NCBI GenBank assembly: GCA_017963875.1
Contig: JAGCTA010000161.1
Location: forward strand, 1-6,487
Direction: 5' to 3'
Source of the DNA: Victivallales bacterium
GTDB taxonomy: Bacteria; Verrucomicrobiota; Lentisphaeria; Oligosphaerales; Oligosphaeraceae
DNA length: 6,487 nucleotides
Both the position numbers and the translations under genes were made by a program. Positions 1 to 4,304 of the stretch are shown here, piece by piece. Each line of letters begins with the position of its first letter. Positions within the stretch are counted from its first letter, which is position 1. The notes below the pieces were generated by a model that saw nothing but the letters and a program-made list of their open reading frames with translations, did no database searches and was not told where the DNA came from.

Positions 1-137
1 TCCTCTGATCGCCCGCAGATTGTGACGCGGGCATTCTCCATGAGAAGTCTTTGGGCAATCGCCTTGCCGATGCCGCTGCCGCCGCCGAAAACAAGAACAC
101 TGTCGTTTCTCAATCTGACTTCAAGATTCATCGCCAT
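1..137 (-). CDS. Short-chain dehydrogenase/reductase, second copy, N-terminal part only (runs off the window)
   Basis: This is the first 45 codons of an SDR oxidoreductase. The ATG is at 137, and the encoded residues are the same as the start of the full SDR at 427-1200, including the Rossmann glycine motif GGGSGIG and the CGRSEE turn that often marks NADP preference. The DNA differs from the full copy at only two bases in this stretch (120 and 132), both synonymous. Upstream, the same AAGGTG ribosome-binding sequence lies 8 nt before the ATG, directly after the stop of a truncated GRE fragment. Whether the rest of the gene is intact cannot be seen. The start and fold are clear; the function is inferred from the paralog. 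Confidence 0.85.
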   Translation of the reverse strand, partial: MAMNLEVRLRNDSVLVFGGGSGIGKAIAQRLLMENARVTICGRSE

Positions 138-155
138 TTGTCCACACCTTATTTG

Positions 156-334
156 TTATTTCAAAATTTGCCGTGTGATAAATTCCTTTTGCTGAACAGG
201 AGAGAGTGATACGAATTTGGCTGAAAAGCCATAAAGTCTCACGATGAGTTCCTGATGCCTCTCGGGATGTATCATTGCGTCATCCAGTTCCTCTTTTGAA
301 AGACAGTTCAATTGTATCCATCCCTGAGACCTTA
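156..334 (-). pseudogene. Truncated duplicate of the glycyl radical enzyme C-terminus
   Basis: This remnant encodes the last 53 residues of the GRE at 1219-3447, including the glycyl radical loop RLYGFSAKF and the stop codon. The only amino-acid change there is Lys to Arg in the HPEKHQ segment (HPERHQ here). Homology begins abruptly at about 334, and one extra base near 318 puts the few upstream homologous bases out of frame. The main GRE's catalytic Cys region and everything else upstream are missing. Bases 335-426, between this fragment and the stop of the upstream SDR, match nothing else in the window that I can see. An open frame continues back to 491 through this spacer, but its front overlaps the SDR antisense to nothing and does not resemble a GRE. 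By itself the fragment cannot be a working GRE. A free glycyl-radical domain acting like the YfiD/GrcA spare part of pyruvate formate-lyase is conceivable but unlikely, because it lacks a convincing start. Confidence 0.85.
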
Positions 335-426
335 GAAGGAACTTCACTGCCTTCCTGAGTGACATTTGCACCAAGCGCCTCACAACCCGCATTGCGGTCT
401 GCACAGGACAAGTGGCGTGTGCGAAA

Positions 427-1200
427 TCAAAGGGTAGCGGCATTGTCTCCCGCATCGGCAACCACAGTATGGCCGCAGATGATTTCGCCATAATTGCTCA
501 TGAGATAGAACGCGAGTTCAGCAATTTCCTTTGGTTTAATGAACCGTTCCAGCGCGTGCTTGGGAAATGGTTGGTCTTCTGAATGCGCGTATGTAGCAAT
601 CATCGGGGTCAGTGTCGCTCCTGGCGCAATGCCGTTGATGATAATGCCCTTGTGGCCAAATCTCTTTCCGAAAGCGCGTGTCCATTTGATGATGGCCAGT
701 TTGGACGCGCCATACTCACCGATGATGTCCATGCAGGCCGCATTCGATGCGATGTTGAGAATGTTTCCACGGCGCTGTCGTTCCAGTAGATAATTCACTT
801 CATTGCGTATCAGGAAAAACGCCGCCTTGAAATTCGTATTCGTAAGCATGTCCCATTCATCTGAGGTGATGTCCCATGGCTCGTATCCGCGTCCAAGCGT
901 TGCCGCCGCGCCGATGGCGGCGCTGTTGACGAAAGCGCTTAATCCGCCCATGGCTTGTTCGGCCTTGGCGAAAATCTCTGGATGTGTATTCACATCGGCG
1001 ACATTGGCCACAAGGCAGAAGAGGTTATCGGATTTCAACTCGTCTTTCACTGCACGCAGTTTCTCCTCTGATCGCCCGCAGATTGTGACGCGGGCATTCT
1101 CCATGAGAAGTCTTTGGGCAATCGCCTTGCCGATGCCGCTGCCGCCGCCGAAAACAAGAACACTGTCGTTTCTCAATCTGACCTCAAGATTCATTGCCAT
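427..1200 (-). CDS. Short-chain dehydrogenase/reductase (SDR), NAD(P)-dependent oxidoreductase
   Basis: This 257-residue protein has the usual length and layout of classical SDRs, cytoplasmic enzymes that interconvert alcohols and carbonyls with NAD(P)(H). Visible motifs: glycine-rich cofactor loop FGGGSGIG (residues 17-24), CGR at 41-43 suggesting NADP(H), an Asp at 69, catalytic Asn near 123, Ser at about 152, Tyr163 and Lys167 in YGASK, and the IAPG loop at 191-194. Deviations: Phe17 replaces the usual Thr of TGxxxGIG, the NNAG motif is NSAA, and the Ser-Tyr spacing is about two residues short. The start ATG at 1200 is preceded by AAGGTG 8 nt upstream, and the GRE stop lies only 18 nt before it, so the two genes are almost surely co-transcribed. 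It probably oxidises the GRE substrate precursor or reduces the GRE carbonyl product. The substrate is unknown. A second copy starts just downstream. Confidence 0.92.
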   Translation of the reverse strand: MAMNLEVRLRNDSVLVFGGGSGIGKAIAQRLLMENARVTICGRSEEKLRAVKDELKSDNLFCLVANVADVNTHPEIFAKAEQAMGGLSAFVNSAAIGAAATLGRGYEPWDITSDEWDMLTNTNFKAAFFLIRNEVNYLLERQRRGNILNIASNAACMDIIGEYGASKLAIIKWTRAFGKRFGHKGIIINGIAPGATLTPMIATYAHSEDQPFPKHALERFIKPKEIAELAFYLMSNYGEIICGHTVVADAGDNAATL

Positions 1201-1396
1201 TTGTCCACACCTTATTCGTTATTTCAAAATTTGCCGTGTGATAAATTCCTTTTGCTGAACAGGAGAGAGTGATACGAATTTGGCTGAAAAACCATAAAGT
1301 CTCACGATGAGTTCCTGATGCTTCTCGGGATGTATCATTGCGTCATCTAGTTCTTCCTTTGAAAGACAGTTCAATTGTATCATTCCTGAGACCTTC
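1064..1396. repeat. Direct repeat, copy B (inside the intact GRE and SDR genes)
   Basis: This is the intact-gene counterpart of repeat copy A, spanning the last part of the GRE, the 18-nt intergenic gap and the first 45 codons of the SDR. The sequence diverges from copy A immediately beyond about 1396, inside the GRE. Confidence 0.95.
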
Positions 1397-3447
1397 ATGG
1401 ATGCCCATGTCCTGATAAATGAAACGAGTCTTGCCAAATCCATGCCATTAGATTGTAATGAGCAGGTGAGCAGGCTGTTTGCGGGAAAGCGCTCCAACGG
1501 AAGGTCGGAGAGGTCGCGGAATACATCTGTGATGGAATCCGCATGGAGACGCGACGGCGTCAGCCCCTGAGTCAGATAATCCCCTCTGCGGCGGCCGTCA
1601 GGCGTCGCGCCGATTCTGTCGGCCCAAAGATAAATTTCCTTATAACTGTACAGACCGCATTGGAACACCCCTCCGCGTTCGTTGCGGAAGCCTGCGATAT
1701 AATCGGCAAGTTCTGTCAGGACACGTTTCAGAAGAGCGTTCCCCTCTTTGTTTCCAGAACCAATATGCTGGATGGCGAGTGCCTCTTGGCGGAGTGCCTC
1801 ATAGCCTTTCCAATTGGCGCGCAGTGCATGAAGAAGTTCAGAGAGTGTGTGTGTTCCATTGCTGAAACAGAGGGACTTGACAGCCAGAAGCGAGTCGATG
1901 AATGTGGCGACATCCGTCAAGGGCAAGCCATGCGGACTATATTTTGCGCCTCCTGCCGAATAGTCCTTTCCGCTTTCCAGGCAACCATCCATGCATGCCG
2001 AAAAGAACGGCGCAGGATTGATTTGAGGCCACAGTGCGCCAAAACGTCTTATGAGCGTCATCATCTGAGCAAGACACACCTTGACATTGTCCATGACGAT
2101 TTGGTAGAACTGCTCGAAATCTGCGGAATCATCCAGCCGTTTGAAGGTCAGTCCAAGTGCTTCTTCCTCTTCATGAGTGCTTTGGATTGATAGTACAAGT
2201 GCACGTGCCAAATCAAAGTAGCAGTTCGCTCCCTGGCTATGTTCCGAATCTTCCAGCATGATTTCCCAACAGCCGCCAGCAACGTATTTTCGTGCGTCCT
2301 CCAAGGACTTTCCTGCGGCTACCTGTGCGGGGATGATGACATCGTCATTGATGAAATCCAATACGTTGCGCCCTTCAAGAAGATTTTGTGCCGCTTCGGC
2401 AAGATATTCATCGGTGGAGTTTCCATTTATTCGGCAGTGTATTTTGGGGTATATCAATTTCAGTTCACGATGCAGCCTAAGAAGCATCATGGTCAGTTCA
2501 TTGACTTCCTGTCCCAATGTAAGCGTGTCTCCTTGCTCGCCGCCATTGTATTGTCTGTCAGTGGTTGCTTCAAAATCAAGTTTGCAATCCGTGTGGATGA
2601 GCCAGATTTTCAGCAATTCCTCCGCCTCTTCCTTTGTCAGGCGTTTCGTTTCCAAATCCTGCCGATATAGATGATAAAGAAGTTGGTCTGGTGAGCCTAC
2701 AATGGACATTCCGACGCCATCCATGACACTGCCGATTTCATGCAGAAACCAGATGACTGCCAGGCCTTCATAAAAACTTCCCGCAGGCTTCCATGGAACC
2801 CGAGAAGCCGCTTCAGCCAGTTTTTCATAGACGCGACGGCTATGCGCATCTTTTTCATGCTTGGCGGCTTCAACTGCAGCATCGGCAAATCGCGAGGCAA
2901 TCTTTCTCACTGCCAGAAGCCCGCGTTCAGCGGCTTTGTAGAATTCCAGTTTGTCCCTGTCGGATGTGGCATTTGACGCCTCTTGAAGCGTCTGGCAAAT
3001 GCCTTCAAGTCCTTTCTGAAGCACGTTGGCGTATGGAAAGCCGTGGTGATCATAATCGAAGATACCATATTCCAGATGCAACCCAAGTTTGTTGCCATTG
3101 GAATAATGACGCCATTCCTGCGGATCCATGTCTTGCATCAAATGGAAATTGCGCATAAGAAGCCATCCGCCCGATGAGAGATCTCGCCGTCCGTCGTATT
3201 CGGCGACTTTCAATCCCATTTCAAAGAAGAAAGGGTCATTGCGGAAGAGCACAGGCTGGAAATTGTCGGCGATGATTTCATATTGCGCCGCCTTCAACAT
3301 CATGGGAGACAGGTCAGGGTGTTCTGCGGCATAATGTTCCATCTGGTCCTTCAAAGGATTGAATGGAAGTCTGCCTTCCTCTGCGAGTTTGCTGTATGAT
3401 ATGCTGGCGTAATATTTTCGCAGATCTTTCTGAAGTTGGTTTACCAT
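1219..3447 (-). CDS. Glycyl radical enzyme, pyruvate formate-lyase/diol dehydratase superfamily
   Basis: This is a complete 742-residue GRE. The C-terminal glycyl radical loop RLYGFSAKF places the radical on Gly719, 23 residues from the end as is usual. The active-site Cys loop reads GGCWE, giving thiyl Cys393 and Glu395. Cys-x-Glu is typical of eliminating GREs (glycerol, hydroxyproline, choline or isethionate type) rather than of pyruvate formate-lyase, which has two adjacent cysteines. GATPDGRR at 613-620 is a family hallmark, as is the NDDVIIPA strand before the Cys loop. The Trp in GCWE, where GCVE is common, and the absence of a following Pro suggest an uncharacterised subgroup. I chose the ATG at 3447 because GGAG lies 9 nt upstream; an in-frame TTG at 3513 would add 22 unlikely residues. 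It needs a radical-SAM activase, which is not in the window. An SDR follows after 18 nt. The dehydratase or lyase role is inferred; the substrate is unknown. Confidence 0.93.
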   Translation of the reverse strand: MVNQLQKDLRKYYASISYSKLAEEGRLPFNPLKDQMEHYAAEHPDLSPMMLKAAQYEIIADNFQPVLFRNDPFFFEMGLKVAEYDGRRDLSSGGWLLMRNFHLMQDMDPQEWRHYSNGNKLGLHLEYGIFDYDHHGFPYANVLQKGLEGICQTLQEASNATSDRDKLEFYKAAERGLLAVRKIASRFADAAVEAAKHEKDAHSRRVYEKLAEAASRVPWKPAGSFYEGLAVIWFLHEIGSVMDGVGMSIVGSPDQLLYHLYRQDLETKRLTKEEAEELLKIWLIHTDCKLDFEATTDRQYNGGEQGDTLTLGQEVNELTMMLLRLHRELKLIYPKIHCRINGNSTDEYLAEAAQNLLEGRNVLDFINDDVIIPAQVAAGKSLEDARKYVAGGCWEIMLEDSEHSQGANCYFDLARALVLSIQSTHEEEEALGLTFKRLDDSADFEQFYQIVMDNVKVCLAQMMTLIRRFGALWPQINPAPFFSACMDGCLESGKDYSAGGAKYSPHGLPLTDVATFIDSLLAVKSLCFSNGTHTLSELLHALRANWKGYEALRQEALAIQHIGSGNKEGNALLKRVLTELADYIAGFRNERGGVFQCGLYSYKEIYLWADRIGATPDGRRRGDYLTQGLTPSRLHADSITDVFRDLSDLPLERFPANSLLTCSLQSNGMDLARLVSFIRTWASMKVSGMIQLNCLSKEELDDAMIHPEKHQELIVRLYGFSAKFVSLSPVQQKEFITRQILK

Positions 3448-3452
3448 TCGGT

Positions 3453-3463
3453 TTGCTCCATCT
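3453..3463 (-). promoter_or_regulatory. Ribosome-binding site deciding the GRE start
   Basis: On the minus strand, GATGGAGC lies just before the ATG at 3447, with GGAG about 9 nt away. The alternative upstream TTG at 3513 has no comparable site. I see no convincing -35/-10 pair for the GRE operon. Confidence 0.6.
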
Positions 3464-3528
3464 GACTGAGGTGTCTGATGCCTTCGTTTTTCGACAGGAT
3501 GCTCTGATGACAATGTAATGCTTCATGT

Positions 3529-3563
3529 ACAAAAAGCCAGTTTGCTTTAAAACAAACTGGCTT
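3529..3563 (-). terminator. Perfect 11-bp hairpin with U-tract, possible intrinsic terminator or leader attenuator
   Basis: The arms AAGCCAGTTTG (3534-3544) and CAAACTGGCTT (3553-3563) are perfect inverted repeats around an 8-nt loop. Read on the minus strand, the hairpin is followed by TTTTTG, the form of an intrinsic terminator; on the plus strand the trailing sequence is poorer in T. It sits about 85-115 nt before the GRE start. It could stop read-through into the GRE operon, act as an attenuator in a GRE leader, or be a leftover element end. No convincing minus-strand gene lies upstream for it to terminate. Confidence 0.55.
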
Positions 3564-3741
3564 AAAGTTGGTACCGGAGGTGTCCAGTCCCCTCAAAAAC
3601 CACTTTTACGCTCAAGTGAGACCGAATGATACCACTCCAAGGTGGCGTTTTATCGACCATCAATGGCAAAAAAAGCCCAAAGCCCTGTCATACTCAACCG
3701 TGGCTCCTCTCTGGCTTCATTGAAGGGAACCATATCATTAA
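3564..3741. other. Intergenic debris without a recognisable gene
   Basis: No supported gene is visible here on either strand. Short open frames exist in all plus frames but lack ribosome-binding sites and family features, and they are interrupted. A small dyad (CCAC..GTGG, around 3632-3645) and a GAGG..CCTC dyad (around 3577-3594) are present, but both are too weak to name. The stretch may be the decayed 5' part of the gene whose 3' end survives just to the right. Confidence 0.4.
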
Positions 3742-3831
3742 TGTAATCTGCCTCTTTGGAATCTCATGCGGCTGCGCGAAAGCATCCCCCTCGACTGGGA
3801 CGAGCAGGAGCGTGAACTGCTCGGAGAATAG
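3742..3831 (+). pseudogene. Orphan 3' end of an unidentified plus-strand gene
   Basis: A 29-codon open stretch ends in MRLRESIPLDWDEQERELLGE and a TAG stop. The peptide is charged and acidic, as soluble protein tails often are, and the stop lies 20 nt before an intrinsic terminator on the same strand. The same frame is closed by TAA at 3739-3741, so no intact gene precedes it. The neighbouring frame just upstream is open and contains GFIEGNHIINVICLFGI, so a frameshift into this tail is possible. I do not recognise the family; a transposase or small accessory protein tail are guesses. It could also be chance coding, and only the terminator position argues strongly otherwise. Confidence 0.4.
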
Positions 3832-3851
3832 AACCGCCAAATAGAACACAA

Positions 3852-3885
3852 GGCCGTCGGGCATAAAATTGTCCGGTGCCTTTTT
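3852..3885 (+). terminator. Intrinsic terminator, plus strand
   Basis: The arms GGCCGTCGGGC (3852-3862) and GTCCGGTGCC (3871-3880) pair over ten positions with G-U pairs and one bulged C. They surround an 8-nt AT-only loop and are followed directly by TTTTT (3881-3885). It would end transcripts of the orphan gene tail that stops at 3831 and insulate the genes to the right. Confidence 0.6.
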
Positions 3886-3926
3886 ATCGTCTGGAAGTAG
3901 TTTGTAAAAGATCCTTCTGGCGGCAT

Positions 3927-3958
3927 TTGAAGTATTACTATATAGGCATATGTTATAT
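3927..3958 (+). promoter_or_regulatory. Possible promoter for the right-hand plus-strand genes
   Basis: This is an AT-rich stretch directly after the terminator and before the ribosome-binding site at 3971. TTGAAG (3927-3932) with TATGTT (3949-3954) gives a 16-nt spacer, and TTATAT (3953-3958) is another -10 candidate. The match is loose and rests mainly on position and base composition. Confidence 0.3.
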
Positions 3959-3983
3959 CGTATGACAGCAAAAGGAGCAGTCA

Positions 3984-4304
3984 ATGGAACGAAGAATCGG
4001 CATTCAGATCACACTCTGCAGGCTGAACGGCGGCAGGTTGGAGTTGGAGATCAGATGCGATGAACCGGAACCGGAGACGGTAAATTATGGCGTGACGATG
4101 ACATAGAACTGTTTTTCTTCCATGCGGGAAAACTGCATCAGTACATAATCAATGCCCGTGGCAGATACTGTCATTATGAATCGTCGGCCCGGGGTGATTT
4201 CCTGCGTCTGGCCAAAGATTTCAGTTGCCGGACCGTGTCGAGTCCACGAGGCAGAACGGTCTCAGTCCAATTGCGCCACGGATTCAGGGAAAGGACAAAT
4301 CAAA
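3984..4304 (+). pseudogene. Frameshifted remnant of a CBM9/DOMON-like carbohydrate-binding domain
   Basis: An ATG at 3984 with AAAGGAG six bases upstream opens a 40-codon frame ending at TAG 4104-4106. It includes LNGGRLELEIRCDEPEPETV, which resembles the 'L.i..rC.EP' strand of CBM9-like domains. The next part of such a domain appears in a different frame, open from 4064 through 4304: KLWRDDDIELFFFHAGK followed by LHQYIINARGRYCHYES, matching the family pattern W.DD.IE.F ... Y.Q.I.N..G. The two halves overlap at 4064-4103, so a net -1 shift or a small deletion would join them. No slippery heptamer is visible, so decay is likelier than programmed shifting. At about 105 residues it is shorter than a full domain (nearer 180-200), and its tail runs into the GH42 start. 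The family call is by motif memory only. Confidence 0.5.
4290..4295 (+). promoter_or_regulatory. Ribosome-binding site deciding the GH42 start
   Basis: AAAGGA lies about 9 nt before the ATG at 4305. It supports this start over the in-frame ATG at 4152, whose 51 extra codons lie inside the CBM9-like remnant and show no homology to the hydrolase fold. Confidence 0.65.

Larger units (their letters stand above)
1..334. repeat. Direct repeat, copy A (GRE 3' end + SDR 5' end)
   Basis: This stretch matches 1064-1396 at an offset of 1063 bp. By eye I count about nine substitutions and one 1-base insertion, so roughly 97% identity. It extends past the left edge of the window, so its true length is unknown. 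The right boundary is sharp, just after a shared ctgagacctt. Confidence 0.95.

Noticed and set aside
335..491. Forward part of an open frame joined to the truncated GRE tail
   Set aside because: It overlaps the SDR 3' end in another frame on the same strand, is rich in Arg and Leu without family features, and has no ribosome-binding site. It looks like chance open sequence.
1..1396. Insertion sequence or composite transposon flanked by the direct repeats
   Set aside because: The repeats consist of GRE and SDR coding sequence, with no transposase, terminal inverted repeats or target duplications.
3448..3513. TTG start adding 22 residues to the GRE
   Set aside because: The extension has no family resemblance, and the internal ATG at 3447 has a good GGAG site at the right distance.
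3560..3600. tRNA or tmRNA 3' end suggested by GTCCAGTCCCCTC followed by ACCA
   Set aside because: No acceptor, anticodon or D arm can be formed with upstream sequence, and the T-loop consensus is absent.
3694..3984. Minus-strand open frame of 96 codons in the intergenic region
   Set aside because: It starts at TTG without a ribosome-binding site, lies opposite the orphan tail, terminator and promoter candidates, and shows no recognisable motif.
4064..4103. Programmed -1 frameshift in the CBM9-like remnant
   Set aside because: No slippery heptamer or downstream stem is visible in the overlap of the two frames.
4152..4304. 51-codon N-terminal extension of the GH42 enzyme from an ATG at 4152
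   Set aside because: It overlaps the CBM9-like remnant in another frame, shows no signal peptide, and the ATG at 4305 has its own ribosome-binding site.
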